A stretch of DNA of 64,000 nucleotides from Arcobacter sp. F2176 (GTDB lineage: Bacteria > Campylobacterota > Campylobacteria > Campylobacterales > Arcobacteraceae), in assembly GCF_004116465.1 (NCBI RefSeq), contig NZ_PDJV01000006.1, positions 62,001 to 126,000 on the forward strand, read 5' to 3'. Every line of letters starts with the position of its first letter. The stretch's first letter is position 1. The notes under the pieces are model-generated. The model was not told the origin of the DNA. It made no database searches and was given only the letters and a program-made list of their open reading frames with translations. The position numbers were made by a program, and so were the translations under genes. Below, piece after piece: positions 26,329-34,261 of the stretch.

Positions 26329-27291
26329 TTATTCTTGCTGTTTTTTGTATAAACTAGGGCTGATACCATATTGCATAGAGAAAAGTTTACTAAAATTGCC
26401 TGTGTGTTTGTATCCAACTTGGAAACAAGCTTCTTTTACACTGTAATTTTTATTCAATAGTTCTTTTGCTATTTTTAATCTTTGTTTTTGAATCATTTCA
26501 TAAACTGTCATTCCATAATACAATTTAAAATCTTTTTTTAAATAACATTCATTGATTGCAGATTTATATGCAATCTCTTTTATACTTAATGGAGAGTTAT
26601 AATATTTAGTAATTATCTCTTTTGCTCTTTCTAATGGTTTGATTTTTTCAATATCTATATTTTCATTAGAAAAATTATTTTTGATTATTTTATTAATTGT
26701 GTAATGAGCTAAATTTAATGCCATAGATTCAAGATGAAGATTAGAAAGACTATTGTGATCAATTGTTTCATTCTCAAAATGAGACAATATTTCAAGTTGG
26801 TATGAATCAATATATCCACCTTCAATGATGGAGTGATTATGAACTTTTGTCTCATTCATTCTTTCTTCTAGTCTTTCTAGTTTTTGTGCAAGTTGTAAAA
26901 AAAGTACTTCTTTTATTCCAATTGTTATTGCTTTGCATTGTTTATTCTTTTTTAAGTGCATATCAACGGAAAAATCATCTGAGGAAAGGCCAATAAAGAA
27001 TGAATTCTTTTTTAATATAAATTCATGATTATCTTTAAAAAGATATTTAATATTATTTGATAAATTAAAGATTAGTACAGCACCTGCTATATTTGAAGAA
27101 AGATAAATATTATAATCATTATTTAAAATATGATTACATGAAGAACTAGCTATTCCATTACCAAAATCATGCCATATAAAAATGCCATTTCCATAATCTT
27201 GTTTTACATTTGTTAATAAAGTTTCTCTTGAAAAAGGATTATTAATTTTTTTGCTAATTTCTATTAAATCTGTGTGATTTATTTTTTCCAT
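26329..27291 (-). CDS. AraC-family regulator paired with receptor copy 1
   Basis: A 320-residue protein with a long N-terminal sensing domain and a C-terminal double helix-turn-helix (last ~95 residues) with Ser-Ile-Lys-Glu-Ile-Ala-Tyr-Lys-Ser-Ala-Ile-Asn-Glu-Cys-Tyr-Leu-Lys and a final Gln-Tyr-Gly-Ile-Ser-Pro motif. It is paralogous to the regulator at 29605-30588; both begin Asp-Leu-Ile plus Asn-Pro-Phe-Ser-Arg. It is directly upstream of the receptor at 24131-26221 on the same strand, so it probably activates that receptor when its siderophore is present, like PchR. An AAGGA site lies 10 bases before the ATG. Confidence 0.85.
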   Translation of the reverse strand: MEKINHTDLIEISKKINNPFSRETLLTNVKQDYGNGIFIWHDFGNGIASSSCNHILNNDYNIYLSSNIAGAVLIFNLSNNIKYLFKDNHEFILKKNSFFIGLSSDDFSVDMHLKKNKQCKAITIGIKEVLFLQLAQKLERLEERMNETKVHNHSIIEGGYIDSYQLEILSHFENETIDHNSLSNLHLESMALNLAHYTINKIIKNNFSNENIDIEKIKPLERAKEIITKYYNSPLSIKEIAYKSAINECYLKKDFKLYYGMTVYEMIQKQRLKIAKELLNKNYSVKEACFQVGYKHTGNFSKLFSMQYGISPSLYKKQQE

Positions 27292-27318
27292 TATTTTAAA
27301 TATCCTTAGAGTTAAATA

Positions 27319-27382
27319 CTTATGATAGTAAAAAATATTTAAAATAACTTTAATTAATGATAGTGATTATTATAATTAAACA
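27319..27382. repeat. Duplicated regulatory segment, copy 1
   Basis: About 64 bases nearly identical to 30652-30714, each lying upstream of an AraC gene; the last 26 bases are identical and contain the Fur-like site. Confidence 0.75.
27359..27377. promoter_or_regulatory. Candidate Fur box upstream of the AraC gene
   Basis: GATAGTGATTATTATAATT is close to the Fur consensus GATAATGATTATCATTATC. It lies 68-86 bases upstream of the AraC start at 27291 and is repeated exactly at 30691-30709. Confidence 0.65.
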
Positions 27383-27412
27383 GTTTTCACTAATTATATA
27401 GTGAAAACTGTT
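27379..27412 (-). terminator. Terminator after receptor copy 2
   Basis: A perfect 14-base inverted repeat (27379-27392 and 27399-27412) with a 6-base loop lies 12 bases beyond the receptor stop codon. The minus-strand tail is TTTAATTATAAT, so the U-tract is modest. It should end the transcript before the next AraC gene. Confidence 0.8.
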
Positions 27413-27423
27413 AATATTATATT

Positions 27424-29499
27424 TTAAAATCTGTAACTGATTGTTGCAAGAACAGTTCTTGGATCTCCTACATATACTCTGGTATCACTTGTCTTACCTG
27501 AAGCTGATCCATCAACATACTCTTCATCTGTTAGATTTTGAACACTAATATTTGCTTTCCAATTTCCTTTTTTATAACCAATTGTTGCATTATAAATAAT
27601 TGCAGAATCTAGTTTTATACTATTTGCATCATCTGCATATTTACTTCCTAAATATCTAGCTCCCGCACCAACATAAAAATCTGGTAAATCAAAAGTAGAT
27701 AATTTATATGTTGTGAAAATATTTGCTGTATGTTTTGGAATATTTCTTAAGTTTTTATCATCATTATTTTTATTTTTTGTTTTAGTATATCCATACGAAG
27801 CAATCATAGACCAGTTTGATGTAATATCACCTGCTAAATCTAATTCAAATCCTTTACTTTCTTGTTTACCACTTGGAACTGACCAACCACTTAAAGATGG
27901 AGCATCAGGATCTGCCAATGCAATATTTTCTTTTTCTATTTTAAATATTGCAGCTGTTAAATTTAATCTATCATCAAATAGTTTTTGTTTGATTCCAATT
28001 TCATATCCTTTTCCCGTTTCTGGGTCTAAAACATTTCCACTTTTATCTGTAGCACTATTTGGTGTGAAAGATTCAGAGTAATTTGTATATAGGCTTGTTT
28101 TATCAGTGACATGATAAACTATTCCAAATGAAGGGCTAATTGCATCAGTTTTTTTACCATTTTTTGGTTTAGATTCACTATATCTTACTCCTGCACTAAA
28201 TATTAAATCATCTGTAATATTTATACTATCTTGTAGAAATGTTCCCCATGATTTTACATATGAATCTTCTCCTGACATATCCCGTGTGATAGGATATGAA
28301 TCTACAGAATTTATATGTTTCTCATAAACTGGATTTGCAAGATTTATATTATATGCCTGCATTGCAATATGTGAAGTTCCTTCTGAATAAGCCTTATTGT
28401 AATCAGCTCCAATGCTAATGTTATTCTTCACATCAAATATTTTAAATTCTTTGTTAAGTGTATATTGTAAAGCATGTTCTTTAAATTCACTTCTTTGATC
28501 AGCAGGGTATCTTGTGACTGTGTTTGTTGATTCATTATAAGAAAGTGGTAAATAAACATTTCCATAATCTCTTACATGTGTGATATATTTATATTTAAAG
28601 TTAGAGTTCCAAGTATCATAAATAGTATCAAGATTAAATCCAATAACTTTTTGTGTTCTTTTATACTCTTCATCAGGATGAGAAGCAACATTTTCTATAG
28701 GTGCTACAAGCTCTCCCTTGCTATTAACATTACTTCCAAATCTTGTAGGAGTTGTTTCTTTAGTATATTCACTAAGAAAAGTAAAAGTGTTGTTATCATT
28801 TATATCATAAGCTAAACTAGGGGCAATAAATATTTTATTTGTGTTTGTATTACTATTTGTGTATCCCTCATCATATTCGTAAGTAGAAATAAGTCTAAAA
28901 TATAATGATTTCTCTTCATTTAAACTACCTCCAATATCAACTTTAGGATTAAAAGAAGGATTATTATTCATCTGTAATTCAATATTTGCAATAGTCTCTT
29001 TTGAAGGTTTCTTTTTAACTAAGTTTACTATTCCACCAGGACTTGATTGTCCATATTGTAATGAATCTGGACCTTTTTGTATCTCAACTGCTTCTAAAGC
29101 AAAAACTTCTGGATTTGAGATTTTATTTGTAACTTTTAATCCATCAATTAAAATAGGAACTCCTGAAAATCCTCTCATAGATATATTAGTTGATTTTCCA
29201 TCTGTATCACCAGTGTAAACAGTATTTGATGATAACTCTATAATATCATCAATATTTCTAAGACTTGCATCTTGAATAAGAGTTTGATTAAATACTTGAA
29301 TTGATTTAGCTGTATCTTCTATATCTATACCTGTACGATTTAATTTTACTTTTTCTTCACTTTGATAATTTGAAATGCTATTCTCTATAATATTAACTTC
29401 ATCTAATTTTGTACTTTCTTGGGCAAGAAGTAGCTCACTTGTTAATAAAAGAGAAGAAAGGCCTATTGATAAATTTCTTTTAAGAAATTTTTTTTTCAT
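27424..29499 (-). CDS. TonB-dependent siderophore receptor (tandem copy 2)
   Basis: A 691-residue receptor paralogous to the product of 24131-26221. Signal peptide ~1-26 ending Leu-Ala-Gln; plug with Ser-Met-Arg-Gly-Phe-Ser-Gly-Val-Pro and Gly-Pro-Asp-Ser-Leu-Gln-Tyr-Gly; long barrel; C-terminal Arg-Phe. Plug and final strands are almost identical to copy 1, while several barrel loops differ. Unlike copy 1 it is not followed by PepSY-type genes but by a strong terminator, so it is a single-gene transcript with its own AraC gene upstream. Ligand unknown. Confidence 0.9.
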   Translation of the reverse strand: MKKKFLKRNLSIGLSSLLLTSELLLAQESTKLDEVNIIENSISNYQSEEKVKLNRTGIDIEDTAKSIQVFNQTLIQDASLRNIDDIIELSSNTVYTGDTDGKSTNISMRGFSGVPILIDGLKVTNKISNPEVFALEAVEIQKGPDSLQYGQSSPGGIVNLVKKKPSKETIANIELQMNNNPSFNPKVDIGGSLNEEKSLYFRLISTYEYDEGYTNSNTNTNKIFIAPSLAYDINDNNTFTFLSEYTKETTPTRFGSNVNSKGELVAPIENVASHPDEEYKRTQKVIGFNLDTIYDTWNSNFKYKYITHVRDYGNVYLPLSYNESTNTVTRYPADQRSEFKEHALQYTLNKEFKIFDVKNNISIGADYNKAYSEGTSHIAMQAYNINLANPVYEKHINSVDSYPITRDMSGEDSYVKSWGTFLQDSINITDDLIFSAGVRYSESKPKNGKKTDAISPSFGIVYHVTDKTSLYTNYSESFTPNSATDKSGNVLDPETGKGYEIGIKQKLFDDRLNLTAAIFKIEKENIALADPDAPSLSGWSVPSGKQESKGFELDLAGDITSNWSMIASYGYTKTKNKNNDDKNLRNIPKHTANIFTTYKLSTFDLPDFYVGAGARYLGSKYADDANSIKLDSAIIYNATIGYKKGNWKANISVQNLTDEEYVDGSASGKTSDTRVYVGDPRTVLATISYRF
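27509..27711. repeat. 203-base identical block, copy 2
   Basis: Identical to 24216-24418 in the neighbouring receptor gene, in the same orientation, at a distance of 3293 bases. Confidence 0.95.
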
Positions 29500-29539
29500 A
29501 TAATACTCCTGAAATTTTTATTTAGGGATAATATATAAA

Positions 29540-29559
29540 TTGATACTAATTATCAATAT
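29540..29559. promoter_or_regulatory. Candidate Fur box of receptor copy 2
   Basis: TTGATACTAATTATCAATAT contains near-palindromic TTGATA and TATCAA half sites, similar to those at 8378 and 26260, 41-60 bases upstream of the receptor start. Confidence 0.6.
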
Positions 29560-29604
29560 GTTAAAAGACACTATGAGGAAAAGTTTATGGGATAAAGGGA
29601 AAAA

Positions 29605-30588
29605 TTAAAAGTTATTGAGTTCTTTTCTATAATCATTTGGAGTTATATTAAAATGATCAAAGAATAATTTGCTAAAATAGCTAGCATTGTTATATCCTAT
29701 TTTTACTGCAACTTCTTTAATGCTATGATTTTCTTTTAATAGTTTTTTTGCTACTTCTAATCGTCTTTTTTGAATCATTTCTAAAATAGTCATGCCATAA
29801 TACTCTTTAAAGTCTTTTTTTAAATAACATTCATTTATTGCAGATTTATAGGCTATAGTTTTTATAGATAATTTTGAATTGTAGTTATTCATAATAATCT
29901 CTTTTGCTCTTTCTAAAGATGAAATTCTATCTTTTTTATGACTTATAGAATAGGAATTACTCAAAGATTTGGAAACCTTTTCAACAGTGTAGTGAAGTAA
30001 GTTTGTAATTTTTGATTCTAGATAAATGCTTTTTAAAATATCTTCAAAAGAATTTTCATCTCTAAAATCATTTGATAACTCTAATTGCAATGCATCAATT
30101 TGTAAATCTTTTAAAATATAGTAACTTTGTTGAAATGCCAGTTTCATATATCTTTCAATATTTGCAATTGGATATGCCATTTTCAAAAATAGATCATTTT
30201 TTATACCTACAAAAATACAGATAAAAGGTTCATCTTTTTTTAATGGAATTTCACAATAAAATTTATTGGATGCTAATTCAATAAAAAAATGATTACTTCT
30301 TAAAACATATTCTTTTTTGTCTTTATATGTAAAATTGATATTATTACCAAAGTTAAAAATCAAACATGCACCAGGAACTTGAGATTCTTCGTATAATATT
30401 AAGTCTTTTTTTGGAATGAATTTTCTAACAAAAAGACCAATACCATTTCCCATATCATAAAAAATAGTAAAACCTTCTCCATACTCTTTTTTTATTTTAG
30501 CAATATAAGTTATTCTAGAAAAAGGGTTTTGTGTTTTTTTAATAATATCAATTAAATCTGTATAATTTACTTTAAGTGTGTCATTCAT
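29605..30588 (-). CDS. AraC-family regulator paired with receptor copy 2
   Basis: A 327-residue paralogue of the regulator at 26329-27291. The C-terminal AraC domain shares the Ile-Ala-Tyr-Lys-Ser-Ala-Ile-Asn-Glu-Cys-Tyr-Leu-Lys helix and ends with Phe-Asn-Ile-Thr-Pro-Asn-Asp-Tyr-Arg. The N-terminal domain is more diverged, as expected if each regulator senses a different siderophore. It lies upstream of receptor copy 2 on the same strand and its upstream region shares a duplicated ~63-base segment with the other AraC gene. No clear Shine-Dalgarno sequence precedes the ATG. Confidence 0.85.
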   Translation of the reverse strand: MNDTLKVNYTDLIDIIKKTQNPFSRITYIAKIKKEYGEGFTIFYDMGNGIGLFVRKFIPKKDLILYEESQVPGACLIFNFGNNINFTYKDKKEYVLRSNHFFIELASNKFYCEIPLKKDEPFICIFVGIKNDLFLKMAYPIANIERYMKLAFQQSYYILKDLQIDALQLELSNDFRDENSFEDILKSIYLESKITNLLHYTVEKVSKSLSNSYSISHKKDRISSLERAKEIIMNNYNSKLSIKTIAYKSAINECYLKKDFKEYYGMTILEMIQKRRLEVAKKLLKENHSIKEVAVKIGYNNASYFSKLFFDHFNITPNDYRKELNNF

Positions 30589-30651
30589 TTTGTATTTAAA
30601 AATTATTTAATAATCTATATAGCATCTGTTGATTTTCCTTACAATTAAATT

Positions 30652-30714
30652 CTTATAATAGTAAAATATGTTTAAAATAGCTTTAACTATGATAGTGATT
30701 ATTATAATTAAACA
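30652..30714. repeat. Duplicated regulatory segment, copy 2
   Basis: Nearly identical to 27319-27382 (one indel and a few changes; 26 identical bases at the end). It also reaches to 21 bases from the start of the divergent response-regulator gene. Confidence 0.75.
30691..30709. promoter_or_regulatory. Candidate Fur box in the AraC/response-regulator divergent region
   Basis: Exact copy of the Fur-like site at 27359-27377. It could control the AraC gene on the minus strand, the response regulator at 30735 on the plus strand, or both. Confidence 0.6.
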
Positions 30715-30734
30715 ATATTATGATAAAATAATTT

Positions 30735-31418
30735 ATGGCAATGAACGAATTTAAGAACTTAAAATTATTATATGTTGAAGATGAAAATAACATACGCAAA
30801 GTTGCTATGTCTTATTTTAGTCGTTTATTTGATACGGTGTATGAAGCAAAAGATGCTTTAGATGCATTTGATATCTTTAAAGATATTAAACCCCATATTA
30901 TAGTCACTGATATAAAAATGACAAAAATGTCAGGTATAGACTTAGTTAGAAAGGTTAGAGAACTAGATAAAAGATGTCAAATAGTAATTCTAACTGCATA
31001 TACAGATACGAATTTTCTACTTGAAGCTGTAGAATTGAATCTGGTAAAATATTTAATCAAACCAATACGACATGATAAGATGCACTCTGTTTTAAAACAA
31101 TGTGCTGTAAATATCAAAGAAAATAGGCTAAATCTTATTCATATTAGTCAAAATTGCATTTATGATATTTTTAATAAAACACTCATTTTTGATAAACAAA
31201 TAGTAAAGTTATCCAAAACAGAATTAGAGTTTTTAGAATTATTATGTATGAATCTAACTCGTGTAGTAACATATGAAGAAATAGAGAATATAATTTGGTA
31301 TGACTCATATATGAGTGAAGATGCACTTCGTTCAATGGTTCGAAAACTAAGAAAAAAGTTACCAGAAGATTGTATAGAAAATATAGCAAAAATGGGTTAT
31401 AAACTTCAATGCCATTAG
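30735..31418 (+). CDS. Two-component response regulator (receiver plus winged helix)
   Basis: A 227-residue OmpR-like regulator. The receiver domain (about 1-122) has the acidic pair Glu-Asp at 15-16, the phospho-acceptor Asp-59 in Val-Thr-Asp-Ile-Lys-Met, the Thr in Leu-Thr-Ala-Tyr, and Lys-Pro near 105. The C-terminal ~100 residues form a winged-helix DNA-binding domain (Leu-Ser-Lys-Thr-Glu-Leu-Glu-Phe-Leu, and the recognition helix Glu-Asp-Ala-Leu-Arg-Ser-Met-Val-Arg-Lys-Leu-Arg-Lys). It overlaps its kinase gene by 10 bases. An in-frame ATG two codons later (30741) is an alternative start. Confidence 0.92.
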   Translation: MAMNEFKNLKLLYVEDENNIRKVAMSYFSRLFDTVYEAKDALDAFDIFKDIKPHIIVTDIKMTKMSGIDLVRKVRELDKRCQIVILTAYTDTNFLLEAVELNLVKYLIKPIRHDKMHSVLKQCAVNIKENRLNLIHISQNCIYDIFNKTLIFDKQIVKLSKTELEFLELLCMNLTRVVTYEEIENIIWYDSYMSEDALRSMVRKLRKKLPEDCIENIAKMGYKLQCH

Positions 31419-33124
31419 CTAGAATTATTATTTGTATTTTCATAATAAATATTTTTGCTTATGCTAATGGAAAAGATAGTTTAATAACTGGGGCTTACTT
31501 TTCAACAGATAAAGGAAACTATAAAAATTATAAACAATATGATTTAAAAAATGACTATTTTAAAAAATTCGATGTAAAACTAGAAATAAATAAAAAAGCG
31601 TTAAAAGATAAAACATACTATTTATTTATAACTACTGATGTAAAAAGTTTAATTAGTTCAAATGTAGCTTATAATAAAAGCTTAGATAAGATAATAGTAA
31701 AACTTGATAAAAATACTCCTTCTAATATATATTTTTCATATGAAAATAAAAAACAAAAACTATTAAATTTTAAGATATTGGTATTTAGTGAATTTGAATA
31801 TCAATATATGTTAGAAAATAAAAGCATATTATATGGAATAGCATATGGAATAATCTTTTCAGCCTTTTTATATAATCTTGTGATATTTTTAAATACCAGA
31901 AAAAAAGCCTTCTTTTACTACTCTTTAATGCAGATTTTTTTGTTAATTATTTTAGTTGACCTTGTTAGGTTTTCTACTATGACATATAGAAGCTCTTTTG
32001 AAATTATGGTCCTTGATATACTTGAAACTTTGTGCCTTATTGTGATTATTTTATTTTCTAAAGAGATATTAAATACAAAAAAAAATATACCTATTATGGA
32101 TAAGTTTTTGTATGGATTGATTATGATAAATGTGTTAGATTTATTTTGTATACCTTTTATAGGATATTCAATTTTGTATGAATATATATCTAGAACATTA
32201 ATTATCTTATTTTTAATGATGGCTGGAATTATCACTTTATACAAAGGAGAAAAAGTAGCAATCTTCTATATTTTGGGTTGGAGTGTTCTTTTTATAAGTT
32301 TAGCAGTTAGTGAATATAATTTAATAGATATAAATGAACTCTTTATTTTTCATATTGGATTTCCTATTGAATCTATGATTTTAAGTTTTGCCCTTGGTTA
32401 TAAATTAAAACAAAGTATTCATGAAAATAAAGAAAAAGAGCAACTTTTAGTACACCAAAGTAAATTGGCTTCTATGGGTGAAATGATTAATAATATCGCC
32501 CATCAATGGCGACAACCCTTAACTCACCTATCATTTATAAATATGGATATACAAACGGCTCAAGATACTAAAGAATTAGATAAAAAATACTTAGATGAAA
32601 AAATAAATGAATCCTATGAGCAAATTGAATTTATGTCTCAGACTATTGATAACTTTAAAGATTTTTATCAACCAGTTAAAAATAAAGAACTGTTTTTTAT
32701 AAGTGAAGCTGTTAATAAAGCAATTAATATAATCAAACCCTCTTTAAATAATTTGAATATAAATCTAAGCTTTACAATTCATCAAGATAGTGAAGTAGAA
32801 GCATTTGAAAATGAATATTCTCAAGTAGTATTAAATTTTATTAGTAATGCTAAAGAGGTATTACATTTAAGAAAAATTAAAAACCCTAAAATAGATATTT
32901 ATTTAGAATTTACAAATAATAAAAGCATTTTAACAGTTAAAGATAATGCAAAAGGAATTTCTGAAGATATTATAAACAAGATTTTTAATCCTTATTTTAG
33001 TACGAAAAATAATAGTAGTGGAATAGGGCTTTATATGTCAAAAATAATTGTAGAATCACACTTTGAAGGTACAATTAGTGCTTATAATACCAAAGAAGGA
33101 GCTTGTTTTAAAGTTGAAGTATAA
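31409..33124 (+). CDS. Sensor histidine kinase, 7TMR-DISM type
   Basis: A 571-residue membrane kinase. Signal peptide ~1-19, an extracellular domain of ~110 residues (7TMR-DISM extracellular type), seven hydrophobic helices (~140-345), a short coiled coil, and the kinase core. The phospho-acceptor His-365 lies in Asn-Asn-Ile-Ala-His-Gln-Trp-Arg-Gln-Pro-Leu; the N box is Asn-Phe-Ile-Ser-Asn-Ala-Lys-Glu, and the G boxes are Asp-Asn-Ala-Lys-Gly-Ile and Gly-Ile-Gly-Leu-Tyr-Met-Ser-Lys. The extracellular domain is of a kind that binds carbohydrates or small molecules, but the signal is unknown. Its 3' end overlaps the convergent gene at 33082 by 43 bases. Confidence 0.9.
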   Translation: MPLARIIICIFIINIFAYANGKDSLITGAYFSTDKGNYKNYKQYDLKNDYFKKFDVKLEINKKALKDKTYYLFITTDVKSLISSNVAYNKSLDKIIVKLDKNTPSNIYFSYENKKQKLLNFKILVFSEFEYQYMLENKSILYGIAYGIIFSAFLYNLVIFLNTRKKAFFYYSLMQIFLLIILVDLVRFSTMTYRSSFEIMVLDILETLCLIVIILFSKEILNTKKNIPIMDKFLYGLIMINVLDLFCIPFIGYSILYEYISRTLIILFLMMAGIITLYKGEKVAIFYILGWSVLFISLAVSEYNLIDINELFIFHIGFPIESMILSFALGYKLKQSIHENKEKEQLLVHQSKLASMGEMINNIAHQWRQPLTHLSFINMDIQTAQDTKELDKKYLDEKINESYEQIEFMSQTIDNFKDFYQPVKNKELFFISEAVNKAINIIKPSLNNLNINLSFTIHQDSEVEAFENEYSQVVLNFISNAKEVLHLRKIKNPKIDIYLEFTNNKSILTVKDNAKGISEDIINKIFNPYFSTKNNSSGIGLYMSKIIVESHFEGTISAYNTKEGACFKVEV

Positions 33125-33753
33125 GTCATATTAGATTTTTTTAAATGCAATAAAGAAAGAAGAGTTTCATATAAAACATCTTGTGAATGGTTATATCTAA
33201 ATTGAGACTCTTTTAAATGCAAAAATAAGTTATTTTTGTTTAGTCCTCTAAATTTCTTTAATCTATTTTGAATAAAATCTTGAATACTCTCATCACTTTT
33301 TGTAAGATACAATAAGGTATATTTATTCTCTTTTTTATCAAATGAAACTTTTGCAGAATTGGTTTTTTTACTATTTTGTAATTGTAAATGAATATTTTCA
33401 TTTATAAACTCTTGAAGATTTGGAAAAATATTTTCACTATTTTCAAAAATAAAAGCTTTCTTTTGGTATTCAATAAAATAGTTAATGTATGGTCCATTTT
33501 TTACATATTTTATTAAAAAGCTATTATTAGATAAATGGTTATTTTTTAATAAATAAAATATTTCATCTTGTTTTGAAAGTAATAATGATCTAATAATTTT
33601 ATAATAATTATTTATGGTTTGTCTACTTAGATTTAATTTTTGAGCCGTTTGTATTGCTGTATAATCTTCTGTAAAATATTTGCATATTTTTTTTAGAACA
33701 GTAGTATCGATTTTGGCATTTTTTAAATAATTTAATATTTCATTGTTACTCAT
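33082..33753 (-). CDS. Transposase-derived HTH protein (IS1595-like), probably domesticated or decayed
   Basis: A 223-residue protein. Residues ~23-52 form a helix-turn-helix (Thr-Ala-Ile-Gln-Thr-Ala-Gln-Lys-Leu-Asn-Leu-Ser-Arg-Gln-Thr-Ile-Asn). Near the C-terminus, Lys-Lys-Phe-Arg-Gly-Leu-Asn-Lys plus Leu-His-Leu-Lys-Glu-Ser-Gln-Phe-Arg-Tyr-Asn-His resembles the end of the IS1595/ISXO2 transposase domain (the final Glu and Arg-x-Asn). The Asp residues of a DDE centre cannot be placed in the middle part, so it is unlikely to transpose. No terminal inverted repeats were found around it. It could be a cargo-less remnant or a regulator made from a transposase. Family call is by motif only. Confidence 0.6.
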   Translation of the reverse strand: MSNNEILNYLKNAKIDTTVLKKICKYFTEDYTAIQTAQKLNLSRQTINNYYKIIRSLLLSKQDEIFYLLKNNHLSNNSFLIKYVKNGPYINYFIEYQKKAFIFENSENIFPNLQEFINENIHLQLQNSKKTNSAKVSFDKKENKYTLLYLTKSDESIQDFIQNRLKKFRGLNKNNLFLHLKESQFRYNHSQDVLYETLLSLLHLKKSNMTYTSTLKQAPSLVL

Positions 33754-33806
33754 ACTTAAATTGTATGAAAAAACAATGGCTAAAGAATGTCTAAAAAAAG
33801 AAATTC

Positions 33807-33962
33807 CTAATTTGAGGAGAATTTCTTTTTTTCTTTAGAACTATTTTGCGCACCACAACCACAAGAACCACCACAACTTTTCTTTTTAAAGAGGGTTTTG
33901 TATATGTAATAAAGTGCAAGAACAAAAATAATTACAGTAAAAAGTAGTTCATATAGACTCAT
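33807..33962 (-). CDS. FeoB-associated Cys-rich membrane protein, 51 residues
   Basis: A small gene of 51 codons. One N-terminal hydrophobic helix (residues ~5-22, Glu-Leu-Leu-Phe-Thr-Val-Ile-Ile-Phe-Val) is followed by a basic Lys-Lys-Lys stretch and a Cys-rich motif Ser-Cys-Gly-Gly-Ser-Cys-Gly-Cys-Gly at 29-37, then a Lys/Ser-rich tail. This is the layout of FeoB-associated Cys-rich (FeoB_Cys) proteins, whose Cys cluster may bind iron. Its ATG overlaps the stop of the upstream periplasmic gene (ATGA), so it is the fourth gene of the feoA-feoB unit. Confidence 0.85.
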   Translation of the reverse strand: MSLYELLFTVIIFVLALYYIYKTLFKKKSCGGSCGCGAQNSSKEKKKFSSN

Positions 33963-34261
33963 TCTATAATCTCCTTACCTTTTATAGAGACAATATGCCC
34001 CTCTCCTGCATCAAAAACAACTTCATATGAGTTTTGTGGTTTAGAAAAAGTAAATTCACTATTTTCATTCATTAAACCTTCAACAATCTTTTTGTCATCA
34101 TGTTTTACATACATTCTTACACCACTTCCACTACTTCCATTTGAAAAACCACCTTCGCAAGTGATACTATCATCACCATTGTCAAAGCATGTCATGATTG
34201 CCGTATGTGCATCTAAACTACTTATTAAAAGTATACTTGTTAGTAAAATTTTTTTAAACAT
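33959..34261 (-). CDS. Small periplasmic protein in the feo operon
   Basis: A 100-residue protein. Residues 1-18 form a signal peptide ending Leu-Asp-Ala-His; the mature ~80 residues form a beta-rich domain with Cys-25 and Cys-35 as a probable disulfide. It shares a pattern with the mature part of the product at 21751-22236: Asp-Asn-x-Asp-Asp, Phe-Ser-x-Gly-x-Ser-x-x-Gly-Val, Asp-Lys, Pro-x-x-x-Tyr, Asp-x-Gly-Glu. It overlaps feoB by 8 bases and the Cys-rich gene by 4, so it is made together with FeoB. A role in handling Fe2+ or supporting FeoB in the periplasm is inferred only from context; I do not know a named family. Confidence 0.8.
   Translation of the reverse strand: MFKKILLTSILLISSLDAHTAIMTCFDNGDDSITCEGGFSNGSSGSGVRMYVKHDDKKIVEGLMNENSEFTFSKPQNSYEVVFDAGEGHIVSIKGKEIIE

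Noticed and set aside
24216-27711. Repeated blocks as a CRISPR-like or mobile repeat
   Set aside because: There are only two copies, inside paralogous genes in the same frame, without spacers.
33700-33830. Ends of an insertion sequence around the transposase-like gene
   Set aside because: No terminal inverted repeats or target-site duplication could be found; called only as a derived gene.
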